Part shown: positions 8,330 to 17,249 of the stretch, piece after piece | How the letters are laid out: every line of letters starts with the position of its first letter | Numbering within the stretch: position 1 is the stretch's first letter | Assembly (NCBI RefSeq): GCF_000455485.1 | Contig: NZ_CBQR020000004.1 | Location: 1-63,006, forward strand | From: Gorillibacterium massiliense | GTDB taxonomy: Bacteria; Bacillota; Bacilli; Paenibacillales; NBRC-103111 | Reading direction: 5' to 3' | Length of the DNA: 63,006 nucleotides | Program-made: the position numbers and the translations under genes | The notes under the pieces: generated by a model | What the model saw: only the letters and a program-made list of their open reading frames with translations | Databases searched by the model: none | Told to the model about the DNA's origin: nothing

Positions 8330-9190
8330 TTGCCGGAGTGGTTCGTAATCGTTCTTCGTTCCCTTGGCGCCATCGTGATTTTGTTCCTCTTGACGAGGAT
8401 TCTGGGGAAAAAGCAAATGTCCCAGCTAACCTTTTTCGAATATATAACGGGGATTACCCTCGGCGAACTGGCGGGGTTCATTTCCACGGAGCTGGAAGCC
8501 CATTACATGTACGGTGTGATCGCGCTGTTGGTTTGGTTCACGGTGCCATTTATCATGGAACATTTGGCCATGGGCAACCGCAAGCTGAGACAGCTGTTGG
8601 AGGGAAAACCCACCGTTGTCATTCAGGGCGGCAAGATTCTGGAGGATAATTTGAAAAAGGAACGGTTTTCCGCCGATGAGCTGATGGAGCAGCTGCGGAA
8701 GAAGGATGTATTCGATATCAGCGAGGTCGAGTATGCGGTGCTTGATCCGACGGGCGATCTGAATGTTCTTAAAACCAAGGAGACTCAGCCGCTCACCCCA
8801 AAATCCTTGGGCATCAAAATGGCTAAGGAACCGTCGCCGCAGGTTGTGATCATGAACGGTAAGGCATTGACTGAAGCGTTGGGGCAATTGGGATTTAACT
8901 TGGGATGGCTGCGGACAGAGCTCGAGAAGCTCGGGGTATCCATGGATAACGTTTTTATTGGACAGGTCGATGCTTACGGTCAATTGACCGTCGATCTGTT
9001 CGATGACAAGCTGCAGGTTCCAAAAGGTCAGGAGAAGGAAGCCCTGTTTGCCCTACTCAAGAAAATCGCCGCAGATCTGGAATTGTTCCGCCTCACGACG
9101 GAGAATCCGAAAGCCAAGCAATTGTATGGTAACTGTGTTAAACAAATGGAGCAAATCATTAAGGATCTCACCCCTTACTTGAATCGATAG
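8330..9190 (+). CDS. DUF421 (YetF-like) membrane protein with a C-terminal DUF1657-like domain
   Basis: 286 residues from a TTG start behind AAAGGGGGAG. Residues 1-80 form three membrane helices with RILGKKQMSQLTFFEYI, the DUF421 signature. A cytoplasmic part follows, containing GKPTVVIQGGKIL and LRKKDVFDISEVEYAVLD, typical of YetF. The last 55 residues (LLKKIAADLELFRLTTENPKAKQLYGNCVKQM...) parallel the neighbouring DUF1657 protein, so this looks like a DUF421-DUF1657 fusion. Elsewhere, DUF421 and DUF1657 are separate members of mobile spoVA2 operons. First gene of the spoVAC-D-Eb unit; probably in the spore inner membrane. Confidence 0.85.
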   Translation: MPEWFVIVLRSLGAIVILFLLTRILGKKQMSQLTFFEYITGITLGELAGFISTELEAHYMYGVIALLVWFTVPFIMEHLAMGNRKLRQLLEGKPTVVIQGGKILEDNLKKERFSADELMEQLRKKDVFDISEVEYAVLDPTGDLNVLKTKETQPLTPKSLGIKMAKEPSPQVVIMNGKALTEALGQLGFNLGWLRTELEKLGVSMDNVFIGQVDAYGQLTVDLFDDKLQVPKGQEKEALFALLKKIAADLELFRLTTENPKAKQLYGNCVKQMEQIIKDLTPYLNR

Positions 9191-9270
9191 CCAGCACATG
9201 TTTCCATTCGGTTTGAGACAGACTAGACCCAAGAAATTCGATTACGGCTTTAAGGAAAGGAAGGAAAACG

Positions 9271-9729
9271 GTGGCGAACAAAAATAAAAAGATGACGCCT
9301 GCTCAACAGCAGTATCAAAAGGTGGCCAAGACGAAAGAACCGCCGCGTCCCATCTTGTCAAACTGCGTAAAGGCGTTTTTTTCAGGAGGCTTGATCTGCC
9401 TGATCGGCGAATGCCTGATGGAACTGTTCAAACACAACGGGTTTACTGAAAAAACGGCGGGCAATCCAACCGTGGCGGTGCTGATCCTCCTATCCGTCAT
9501 TTTGACGAGTCTTGGGGTGTACGACAAGATTGCCCAATGGGCAGGCGCCGGATCGGCCGTTCCGGTGACGGGCTTCGCCAACTCGATGTGCTCAGCTGCT
9601 CTTGAGCATCGCAGCGAGGGACTCGTCTACGGGGTGGGAGGTAACATGTTTAAATTAGCCGGATCGGTCATCGTCTTTGGAACGGTTGCGGCTTTTTTCA
9701 TTGGGATTCTCCACGGGTTATTCACCTAA
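9271..9729 (+). CDS. spoVAC: Stage V sporulation protein AC
   Basis: 152 residues. N-terminal basic segment, then hydrophobic helices. The motif FFSGGLICLIGE and GAGSAVPVTGFANSM are characteristic of SpoVAC/AEb proteins. In B. subtilis SpoVAC is a mechanosensitive-like channel component of the spore inner membrane and the SpoVA complex moves Ca-dipicolinic acid. GTG start at 9271 behind GGAAAGGAAGG. Located 80 bases after the DUF421 gene and 17 before spoVAD. Confidence 0.95.
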   Translation: MANKNKKMTPAQQQYQKVAKTKEPPRPILSNCVKAFFSGGLICLIGECLMELFKHNGFTEKTAGNPTVAVLILLSVILTSLGVYDKIAQWAGAGSAVPVTGFANSMCSAALEHRSEGLVYGVGGNMFKLAGSVIVFGTVAAFFIGILHGLFT

Positions 9730-9746
9730 GAAAGGAGGGCTTCGTT

Positions 9747-10769
9747 ATGATGACCGGACATCAGAGCTGGCTCTTTAGTGCCAAGCCTGTTATATTGGGT
9801 CGCGCCGCTGTAGTCGGACCGGAGGAGGGAAAGGGTCCTCTTGCCGCCGATTTCGACGAGATCTATGAGAGCTTGACGCTAGAGCAAAAAAGCTGGGAAC
9901 AGGCGGAACGGAAGCTGATGGAGGAAGCGGCCAAGCTGGCTATAAAAAAAGCGGGGATCACCAAGGAACAAGTCAATTTTTACGTCGGCGGCGATCTGAT
10001 GAACCAGATCATCAGCACCACCTTTGCTGCCCGAACATTCGGCGTTCCTTATCTGGGAGTCTTCGGCGCCTGCTCGACGGCGATGGAGAGCTTGGCAGTG
10101 GCTTCTCTTATCGTGCAAACAGGCGGCGGCAAGTACGTGTTATGCGGCACTTGCAGTCATAACTGCACGGCAGAAAAGCAATTCCGTTATCCGACGGAAT
10201 ACGGCTCTCAAAAGCCGCCGACAGCCCAGTACACCGTGACGGGAGCCGGAGCTTCCATCGTTGCAGCGGCGGGAGATGGGCCGGTGGTGACTCGCGCCAC
10301 TATCGGCAGGATTGTCGATATGGGCATTAAAGACCCGTATAACATGGGTGCAGCCATGGCGCCGGCTGCGGCGGATACCATCGCTGCCCATTTCCGGGAT
10401 TTCCGGTTGGAGCCGGGGTATTACGATATGATCGTGACAGGAGATTTGGCTTCTGTCGGCCATGAACTGGTCAAGGATCTACTTAAGGAGAAAGAGGTAC
10501 CGTACGCCCAGACGGATTTTACGGATTGCGGCTTGATGATCTACGACCGGAAAAAGCAGCAGGTTCAAGCGGGGGGAAGCGGTTGTGGCTGCTCCGCCTC
10601 CGTCACATATGGACACTTGCTAAACCGCCTTGAAAAAGGGGAAGTGAAGAGGATTCTGGTGGTGGCGACGGGGGCGCTCCTATCTCAGATTTCCGCCCAA
10701 CAAGGCGAGACGATTCCTTGCATCGCCCATGCCGTAGCGATTGAACGAAAGGAGGCGGCGGGAATATGA
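9747..10769 (+). CDS. spoVAD: Stage V sporulation protein AD
   Basis: 340 residues, thiolase-like fold that binds dipicolinic acid in the family. Recognisable stretches: [10 protein letters not shown] at the start, GGDLMNQII (about residue 75), [15 protein letters not shown] (about 105), and the glycine/cysteine-rich [14 protein letters not shown] (about 276). A cytoplasmic-face partner of the SpoVA channel. RBS AAAGGAGG. The 3' end overlaps the spoVAEb start by four bases (ATGA). Confidence 0.96.
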   Translation: MMTGHQSWLFSAKPVILGRAAVVGPEEGKGPLAADFDEIYESLTLEQKSWEQAERKLMEEAAKLAIKKAGITKEQVNFYVGGDLMNQIISTTFAARTFGVPYLGVFGACSTAMESLAVASLIVQTGGGKYVLCGTCSHNCTAEKQFRYPTEYGSQKPPTAQYTVTGAGASIVAAAGDGPVVTRATIGRIVDMGIKDPYNMGAAMAPAAADTIAAHFRDFRLEPGYYDMIVTGDLASVGHELVKDLLKEKEVPYAQTDFTDCGLMIYDRKKQQVQAGGSGCGCSASVTYGHLLNRLEKGEVKRILVVATGALLSQISAQQGETIPCIAHAVAIERKEAAGI

Positions 10770-11119
10770 TGCAGTACGTTTGGGCTTTTGTCATTGGCGG
10801 TGGGATATGCGTCTTCGGACAGATTCTCATTGACGGGTTTAAAATGACGGCTGGACATACCATGAGCACCCTAGTAGTGATTGGCGCCATCGTGGATGGA
10901 CTGGGCTGGTATGACCCGTTTATCAAGTTCGCCGGTGCCGGCGCTACGGTTCCTATCACCAGCTTTGGCAATTCACTGGTTCACGGCGCTCTGCAGGAAT
11001 TCGACCAGCACGGTTGGATCGGGATATTGACTGGTATTTTCGAAGTGACGTCGGCGGGGATCTCCTCCGCTATCATTTTTTCCTTTCTGGCGGCGCTTTT
11101 GTTCCGGCCTCGCGGATAG
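10766..11119 (+). CDS. spoVAE: Stage V sporulation protein AE, AEb type
   Basis: 117-residue membrane protein with four helices. [13 protein letters not shown] and [15 protein letters not shown] repeat the SpoVAC pattern. Translationally coupled to spoVAD. The cluster is DUF421/DUF1657, spoVAC, spoVAD, spoVAEb, like the spoVA2 type; no YhcN/YlaJ-type lipoprotein gene, common in mobile spoVA2 operons, is present here. Confidence 0.94.
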   Translation: MMQYVWAFVIGGGICVFGQILIDGFKMTAGHTMSTLVVIGAIVDGLGWYDPFIKFAGAGATVPITSFGNSLVHGALQEFDQHGWIGILTGIFEVTSAGISSAIIFSFLAALLFRPRG

Positions 11120-11154
11120 CTTTTCCCTTTTTGCTTTACACAAAGGTTCCATAT

Positions 11155-11195
11155 AGCCGCGCTTTATTCCAGATGGAAGAAGCCGCGGTTTTTTT
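11155..11195 (+). terminator. Terminator of the spoVA-type operon
   Basis: Outer stem AGCCGCG/CGCGGTT, with inner pairings CTT/AAG and TTCC/GGAA, then seven T. Confidence 0.85.
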
Positions 11196-11365
11196 GCGTT
11201 CCGAAAAAAGGAATGAAATGGATGAAGTGACAAACAAATTTAGAAGGGCTTCCCTGTACGGAGATTCTCAAATCCTGTAAAATGAAACTAGTATAACAAT
11301 CTTGTGAATGAAAATTTCCTCAAAAGAGCTAATTTATTCCATCATATACTATTGGAGGAACCGAC

Positions 11366-12325
11366 ATGGAGGGTAACCGGAAAGCCGATCTGGAAATTGT
11401 ACAGCGCTTGCAAAACAATCTAGAGTCATGCATCCTGGGAAAACGGGAAGAAATCAAGCTTCTCCTGACCGCTCTTCTAGCGGGAGGCCACGTTTTGCTG
11501 GAGGATGTACCGGGTACGGGGAAAACCGTGCTGATCAAGGCGTTAGCCCGTTCTATCAAAGGCCAATACCGACGCATTCAGTGCAATCCCGACCTGCTTC
11601 CAACTGATATTACAGGCGTATCGATCTACCACCCGAAAATGGAGTCATTTGTTTTCCGTCCGGGTCCGGTGATGACTAATATTTTGCTAACCGATGAAAT
11701 TAACCGAGCGACGACAAAGACCCAATCCGCTTTACTGGAAGCGATGGAAGAGCATCATGTCACCGTCGACGGCGAGTTGTATGAGCTGCCGGAGCCCTTT
11801 TTGCTTTTGGCCACCCAAAACCCAATAGATTTCGAAGGGACCTACGTGCTTCCAGAAGCCCAATTGGACCGCTTTATGTTGAAATTCAGCCTCGGTTATC
11901 CGGACGAAGCCACGGAGTACCGCATGCTGGTTTCCCAAAGCAAGGTTCACCCGGTGGAAACCTTGGAGCCCGTCGCCGATACGGAGCAAATACTCGCCTT
12001 GCAGCAAAAGGTCCATGATATCTACCTGGAAGAGGAAGTCGGCAAATATATCGTAAATATCGTGCGTAAAACTCGGGAGCATCCGTCCATTTTCCTGGGC
12101 GCCAGCCCCCGTTCCACCTTGGCTCTGACTCATGCTGCTAAAGCATACGCTTTCATTCAAGGCCGGGATTTCGTTCTACCCGACGACGTCAAAACCCTCG
12201 TGCCGCCCATCTTGGGCCACCGGATCTTGCTTCATTCCGAAGCCCGGTTGGAAGGGATGACGGTCAGCTCCGCCCTTCGTTCGGTGATGGAGCAGGTGAA
12301 GGTGCCCGTCCGGATGCAGAGGTGA
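11366..12325 (+). CDS. MoxR-type AAA+ ATPase
   Basis: 319 residues. Walker A DVPGTGKT (about residues 47-54), Walker B LLTDEINRA (about 110-118), sensor region ATQNPIDFEGTYVLPEAQLDRF (in parts, about 150-170) and the C-terminal lid. MoxR proteins act as chaperone-like ATPases and are nearly always next to a DUF58 gene, as here. Equivalent to B. subtilis yeaC. RBS TTGGAGGAACC before the ATG. First gene of a three-gene operon. Confidence 0.95.
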   Translation: MEGNRKADLEIVQRLQNNLESCILGKREEIKLLLTALLAGGHVLLEDVPGTGKTVLIKALARSIKGQYRRIQCNPDLLPTDITGVSIYHPKMESFVFRPGPVMTNILLTDEINRATTKTQSALLEAMEEHHVTVDGELYELPEPFLLLATQNPIDFEGTYVLPEAQLDRFMLKFSLGYPDEATEYRMLVSQSKVHPVETLEPVADTEQILALQQKVHDIYLEEEVGKYIVNIVRKTREHPSIFLGASPRSTLALTHAAKAYAFIQGRDFVLPDDVKTLVPPILGHRILLHSEARLEGMTVSSALRSVMEQVKVPVRMQR

Positions 12326-12331
12326 TCAGGG

Positions 12332-13570
12332 ATGGGTGTTTTAAACCCTAGACAGGAAAGAAAGCTGACTTTACGATTCTGGCTCGTTCTAATTGTTTTT
12401 ATATCGGCGCTGTCTTTCATGCTTTTTCAGGGCGGAAAGTTTGCGCTTATGATTTTCGTGATTACCTTTATCCTGTGCATATATATCCTGCTTGGAAGAT
12501 ACAGCGGCATTAACCGGGTCAAAGGAGTGCGCTATGTCAGCGGCGGTTACGATGACGAACCGTTGGAAGCCGGAGTCACCCTCGGAGTCAAAATTGATGT
12601 CCAGGTGCCAGGTATTTGGCCGATTCCTTATGTCATCGTTAAAGATACGCTGGTCCATCGCAGCAAAGGGAAGACCTCCTTTGAGTCGACCTTGATTCCT
12701 GATTGGAAAAGGACAGGATCGGTGGAGTATCGCACTCATCCTTTACGCCGCGGTTTATATCGGTTTGAACGGACGGATTGCTCTACGGGCGATATTTTCG
12801 GTGTCTTCGATCATAGAGGGCAGATGGATTTGGGGCATCATTTCAGCGTTTATCCCCGCACCATCGGGATTACCGAATGGAAGCAGATGAACCAGATGTT
12901 GAAAGGGATGCACCACCACAGTTCTACGACCCGTGCCCATCGGGAAACGACGCAGATCAACGGCGTCCGGGAGTATAACTATGGTGACCGGCTTTCCCGC
13001 ATCCATTGGAACGCCACGGCGCGAACGGGAACATGGAAATCCAAAGAATTCGAGCGGGAATCGATGCCAAAGACCATCATTGTCCTCGACCGCAGCCAGA
13101 GAAGCTACGGGAGCGAGGAGGTTTTTGAAACGGGCGTCTCAGTCGCCGCCTCGCTTTTTCAATACGGCAAAAAACGCGGTGTGTCCATGGGGCTGCTGTC
13201 CGTCGGAAAAGACTCCGTCATGATCGAGCCTAAAGTAGGTGCCGTTTCTTTTGTCCAAGTGATGAACCATCTCATCGATGTTCAGGCTGACGGTTACCAC
13301 CCGCTTTTGAGCATACTGGAGGATCGTTCGCGCAATCTGAGCCCCGGCACCTTCGTCGTGCTGATCACTCCGCAGAAGGGCGAGGGTGTATGGAAGGCGC
13401 TGAACTGGGTGCACCAAAAACAGATGAACGGCTGCCACATCCGTCTCGGCTGGGACCCTGCGGAAGATCCGGCTCCATGGGTGAAGTTTGTGAACTCTAA
13501 AGGATTTCTCGCTTATCCGGTTTCCTCTCTTGAAGATCTTCCCGCCGTGTTGGGAGGTCGAGGCTATTGA
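12332..13570 (+). CDS. DUF58 domain protein (YeaD-like)
   Basis: 412 residues. Two N-terminal membrane helices (residues about 12-55), a beta-rich region, then the DUF58 core with INGVREYNYGDRLSRIHW (about 210-227), the most conserved block of the family. A von Willebrand-like region follows. Starts 6 bases after the moxR stop. Works with the MoxR ATPase in an undefined envelope-related process. Confidence 0.92.
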   Translation: MGVLNPRQERKLTLRFWLVLIVFISALSFMLFQGGKFALMIFVITFILCIYILLGRYSGINRVKGVRYVSGGYDDEPLEAGVTLGVKIDVQVPGIWPIPYVIVKDTLVHRSKGKTSFESTLIPDWKRTGSVEYRTHPLRRGLYRFERTDCSTGDIFGVFDHRGQMDLGHHFSVYPRTIGITEWKQMNQMLKGMHHHSSTTRAHRETTQINGVREYNYGDRLSRIHWNATARTGTWKSKEFERESMPKTIIVLDRSQRSYGSEEVFETGVSVAASLFQYGKKRGVSMGLLSVGKDSVMIEPKVGAVSFVQVMNHLIDVQADGYHPLLSILEDRSRNLSPGTFVVLITPQKGEGVWKALNWVHQKQMNGCHIRLGWDPAEDPAPWVKFVNSKGFLAYPVSSLEDLPAVLGGRGY

Positions 13571-15870
13571 AAGCAACTGTAATGCAGAAAAGTCGATCTT
13601 TTCTGCTCGAGTATTTGCTGACTCACTGGCAGCGGATTTTCATCACGCTTTTCACTGGCCTTTTCCTGTATTCCTTCGTCCATTGGTTTGGTGAGGAGGA
13701 CCCGGGCTTCTTGCCGAAAACGGTTCAAGTCATTACCTTAACACTCGTCATTGTGGGGCTAACGGAGTTTGTTCCCCTGAAGTTGAAATTCCTGCAACGT
13801 TTTTTTCAGCTTTTACTGATTACGGTGATGCACGGTTTTGCACTGCACTATCACTTGGAGATTGTGAAAGTGCGGAACCTGTCCAATCTGCAGGACTTGC
13901 TATACTTCAATTACATTCAGTTTGATCCTTATTATTTGTATGGGTTAGGTGCATGGATTGTATTTTTGGCTGCATTGTGGTGGGTTCGCAGCATCCGGAG
14001 GATTTACCTGATAATGGCCGCCGGCATTCTTGCCATGGCCCTCCGGGATTCCTTCAGCACTATCTATCTGTGGGATGAAGCGGCGCTGATGATTTTAAGC
14101 GGGCTGTTCCTCCTGGTCATCCGCCATTTTTCCAATTTGAAGGATAAAAATCCCGTCGGCTGGGGATATATCGCGGATTATCCGATCAGCTTCTCATTGC
14201 CCATCGTGCTGCTTTTGACGATTACCGTCTGGATCGGAACGGGAATGCCGGAAATCCGCAACCCGTTGAAGGATCCGTACAGTATGTACATGGATTGGAA
14301 GGGGCATCCTGTTGCCGGAGTAGGGAAGTTTGCCGAACTGGACACGCCGATCAGCCTCAATCTGAATACCTCTTCGGGCTACAGCCGCGACGATAGCCAT
14401 CTGGGTGGCGGTTTTACCTTCGATTACAGCGAAGTGTTCTCCGTTGATACGACCTATAAAAGCTATTGGCGGGGTGAGACACGCTCCTTCTATACGGGGA
14501 AAGGCTGGGAGCAAACGAAACAGGAAGGGTCCTACGAATCTGTTAGCGGGCCGGGCGGACAGTTTACAGCAAGCGACCGTTTCGCCACGCCGAAGCTGAA
14601 GACCGTGGAAGTCGAGCAAACCGTGACCTTCAAAAAGAAGTCACCCGATTATCCGGTGTTGTTTGCTGCTTTATCTCCGTCGAGCATCGTCAATTTAGGC
14701 GAACCGGACGGCGAAAAAGGAGACTATAAAGCGGTCCTCTGGCAGCCGGATTCCCAATCGCTGCTATGGGAGAAGAACGCCGGCGTGTATCCCAAATCCT
14801 ATAAAGTGATATCTCAACTGCCGATTTTAGATGAAGCCGGTCTTCGTCAGGTGACGATGGATTATCCGGAAAAGAAGCTGCTTCAAGATGAACTGCAGCT
14901 TCCCGACACGCTACCGGATCGGGTTCGGCAGCTGACATTGGATATCACCAAGGATGCTGCGACGCCCTACGATAAAGTGAAGGCCATTGAGAACTATTTG
15001 AAAGAAACATATCCCTATACCAGCGAGCCGAAAGAGAGTTCCGCCGGCTCTAAAGATTTCGTGGACCGGTTTCTTTTTGAAACAAAAGAAGGCTATTGCG
15101 ATTATTATTCCACCTCAATGACGGTGATGAGCCGAATCATCGGCATGCCGGCCCGTTGGGTGAAGGGCTACAGCACAGGCTCAGATCCGAGGGAGAACGG
15201 TCTCTCCAACGATATGCGTTATCATATGGAAGATATCAATCCAACCGGACGCGGCACCTACTCGGTCCGAAATTCCAATGCCCACTCTTGGGTGGAAGTG
15301 TACTTTAGCGGGTACGGCTGGATTCCTTTCGAACCGACAGCTGGTTTCAGCGTTCCGTTAGCCGCATCGCCCGATGCTTCACCGGATGATTCAAATTTAT
15401 CTGCGTTGAATCCTACCGATGATGTAGGAGCAAATGAGCATGCGGTCCACACACCTTTCTGGCAGACGACTTGGTTTTTGGTTGCAGCAGGATCCTTGAT
15501 CGTTGTCGCGTTGATCGTTGTTTTCTGGCTCTTCGTACTACCTCGATCCCTGGTCAAGAAAGGCAAGATCAAATGGCTTCCCTCGTGGCTTATGCGTCGT
15601 CGCAAGGTCCGGACACCGGGGCAAGAACTGATTCGGGAGTATGAGAAGCTGGTGCAAGCGTTCCGTAAGAAAGGGTTTCAAGTCCACGATTATGAAACGG
15701 CGAGAGAAACCATTTTCCGTTGGCGCGAGATGGATGTTTGGCTGACCCGGGATTTGGAACAATTCCTCGACCTGTTCGAAAAAGCGAAATACAGTCCTCG
15801 GCCGGTGACGGCGGACGAAGTGGTACAGGCGGCAGGTCATGTACGCCGGATTCGTGAACAGCTGTTGTAG
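13567..15870 (+). CDS. Transglutaminase-like membrane protein (YebA/TgpA-like)
   Basis: 767 residues. Six N-terminal membrane helices (residues about 15-225), a large extracytoplasmic part with the transglutaminase core (Cys in EGYCDYYST about 516, His in NAHSWVEVY about 574, then WIPFEPT), a further membrane helix at about 637-660 and a cytoplasmic DUF4129-like tail with REYEKLVQAFRKKG. TTG start overlapping the DUF58 stop by four bases, with GGAGG just upstream; ATG 13582 is an alternative. Same order as B. subtilis yeaC-yeaD-yebA. The third catalytic residue position is Glu-Pro-Thr rather than Asp-Pro-Thr, which I believe is common in this subgroup. Confidence 0.92.
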   Translation: MKATVMQKSRSFLLEYLLTHWQRIFITLFTGLFLYSFVHWFGEEDPGFLPKTVQVITLTLVIVGLTEFVPLKLKFLQRFFQLLLITVMHGFALHYHLEIVKVRNLSNLQDLLYFNYIQFDPYYLYGLGAWIVFLAALWWVRSIRRIYLIMAAGILAMALRDSFSTIYLWDEAALMILSGLFLLVIRHFSNLKDKNPVGWGYIADYPISFSLPIVLLLTITVWIGTGMPEIRNPLKDPYSMYMDWKGHPVAGVGKFAELDTPISLNLNTSSGYSRDDSHLGGGFTFDYSEVFSVDTTYKSYWRGETRSFYTGKGWEQTKQEGSYESVSGPGGQFTASDRFATPKLKTVEVEQTVTFKKKSPDYPVLFAALSPSSIVNLGEPDGEKGDYKAVLWQPDSQSLLWEKNAGVYPKSYKVISQLPILDEAGLRQVTMDYPEKKLLQDELQLPDTLPDRVRQLTLDITKDAATPYDKVKAIENYLKETYPYTSEPKESSAGSKDFVDRFLFETKEGYCDYYSTSMTVMSRIIGMPARWVKGYSTGSDPRENGLSNDMRYHMEDINPTGRGTYSVRNSNAHSWVEVYFSGYGWIPFEPTAGFSVPLAASPDASPDDSNLSALNPTDDVGANEHAVHTPFWQTTWFLVAAGSLIVVALIVVFWLFVLPRSLVKKGKIKWLPSWLMRRRKVRTPGQELIREYEKLVQAFRKKGFQVHDYETARETIFRWREMDVWLTRDLEQFLDLFEKAKYSPRPVTADEVVQAAGHVRRIREQLL

Positions 15871-15903
15871 GTTAAGCGCGAAAACTGAATCAATAGACGT
15901 ATG

Positions 15904-15937
15904 AAAAAGAGGTCGCTCATCTGGCGGCCTCTTTTTT
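15904..15937 (+). terminator. Terminator of the moxR-DUF58-transglutaminase operon
   Basis: Stem AAAGAGGTCGC/GCGGCCTCTTT with one mismatch and a loop of about 7 bases, then T run. Contains GGTCGCTCATCT, also present in two copies of the dispersed element described below. Confidence 0.8.
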
Positions 15938-15992
15938 GTTCGGTTGGTTGGCGGTTAACGATCGTTATCTGCTCGTGACATGAAATTTTCCT

Positions 15993-16472
15993 TTAGTTGA
16001 ACAATCCCCTACGAAGCAGATTAGCTGTGATTGGTTCTCGCCCAATTTCTCTCGCCCATACAGACAACTGACCCATGTGGTGTATTTCGTGAGCGATGAC
16101 GTGACGCATGATTTCTCCATGTTTATAGGTTATCCATTCACCATTATCACGTAGAAGTGTCAGCTCATTACGTTCCATTTCCGATGTCCATGACATAACA
16201 AATGGCTCCACTTCTGCGTGAAACTGCATAGATAAATCTTGCACCTGCCTCAGACTACTGTGCGCCTCGAAGGGCTCTTGTCCAAAATCTGCTTTTCCCT
16301 GCACTACGCTGTGGATCCAACTATATTCCAAATAAACGATGTGATACAGGGTTTTTAAGATTCCGCCAACACCGCCAATTCGAGTTTTAAGTAATTCATC
16401 TTCAGATACATCCTCACACCAAGAGAACCAGTCATTCCGAACCTGCCAGTTGTATAGGAATAGAGTCTTCAT
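15993..16472 (-). CDS. DinB family protein
   Basis: 159 residues. Four-helix DinB/YfiT-like fold judged from HIVYLEYSWIHSVVQG (first metal His region) and HVIAHEIHHMGQLSVWARE (two more His), a likely divalent-metal triad. Bacillithiol-dependent transferase activity is known for some members. ATG 16472 is chosen because GAGGAGG lies 9 bases upstream on the minus strand; the frame extends to 16499 without a better site. AT-richer than flanking operons. Confidence 0.88.
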   Translation of the reverse strand: MKTLFLYNWQVRNDWFSWCEDVSEDELLKTRIGGVGGILKTLYHIVYLEYSWIHSVVQGKADFGQEPFEAHSSLRQVQDLSMQFHAEVEPFVMSWTSEMERNELTLLRDNGEWITYKHGEIMRHVIAHEIHHMGQLSVWAREIGREPITANLLRRGLFN

Positions 16473-16567
16473 TATTGAGCGCCTCCTCATCGATATCACC
16501 GAAATATTCTGGCTATCCAGACAAACTAATTTGTTACATAACCATATACTTCATTACCCGAACAGGG

Positions 16568-17044
16568 TTACTCGTAAGCAATGTCAGCAAGGTACCCTTC
16601 AGAAGCTGCTGCTAAATCTTCTCCATGCAGAAAAATTTGCAATCCCCGGCGGCCGCCGCTAATACTGACAGGATCCATCGATTTTACAGACGAATGCAAG
16701 TAAAGGGGGTACTTTTTCTTCATGCCAAGGGGAGAGACGCCACCCCGTATATAGCCTGTAAGGGATTGAATTTCTTTGACAGCCACCATTTCAACTTTTT
16801 TATTTCCGCTTACGGAAGCTAAGCTCTTCAAATTCAATTCCTTATCTCCCGGAATACAGGCTGCTATGATACCGGACTTGTCCCCTCTTAAGATGAGTGT
16901 TTTATATAGCTGACTTGGGAGTAAGCCCACTTTGGTGGCAACAGTTGTCGCATCCAATTGATTTTCATCCCAAACGTATTCATGCAGCGTATATGTTATA
17001 TGGAGGGTATCGAGTATCCGGCAGGCATTCGTTTTGATTGACAT
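16568..17044 (-). CDS. YbaK/EbsC-type Cys-tRNA(Pro) deacylase
   Basis: 158 residues. Family landmarks: N-terminal KTNACRILD, ATTVATKVG, VSGNKKVEMV (catalytic-Lys region), LTGYIRGGVSPLGMKKKYP and ISGGRRGLQIFL. YbaK proteins hydrolyse Cys-tRNA(Pro) mischarged by prolyl-tRNA synthetase. Start 17044 has AGAGG 9 bases upstream; the longer frame to 17086 lacks this. Confidence 0.92.
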   Translation of the reverse strand: MSIKTNACRILDTLHITYTLHEYVWDENQLDATTVATKVGLLPSQLYKTLILRGDKSGIIAACIPGDKELNLKSLASVSGNKKVEMVAVKEIQSLTGYIRGGVSPLGMKKKYPLYLHSSVKSMDPVSISGGRRGLQIFLHGEDLAAASEGYLADIAYE

Positions 17045-17180
17045 TGATTCAAACCTCTTTCTGGAAAGTATTGAGGGGTTGAACAAGCATAATTATAAAT
17101 TATCCCATCCCATAATAAAATGAGCAGGCTGCCGTAGGGGATTAGGGATTCTCTGTTGAGCTATCCTGCCCGTTAATTCA

Positions 17181-17229
17181 AAAAAATAGGGATCATCTGA
17201 CTGCGCGGCATCAGGTGATCCCTATTTTT
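17181..17229 (-). terminator. Bidirectional terminator downstream of the SPFH gene
   Basis: Long inverted repeat, arms TAGGGATCATCTGA and TCAGGTGATCCCTA with one mismatch, around about 10 bases, flanked by A and T runs so it can act on both strands. Ends the minus-strand SPFH transcript. Confidence 0.88.
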
Positions 17230-17249
17230 GTAACGTTCAGCTAAAATAT

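Noticed and set aside
15911-15922. Fourth copy of the dispersed element, because GGTCGCTCATCT matches copies A and C exactly
   Set aside because: The match is limited to 12 bases inside a terminator stem-loop; the GATA hairpin and flanking blocks are absent.
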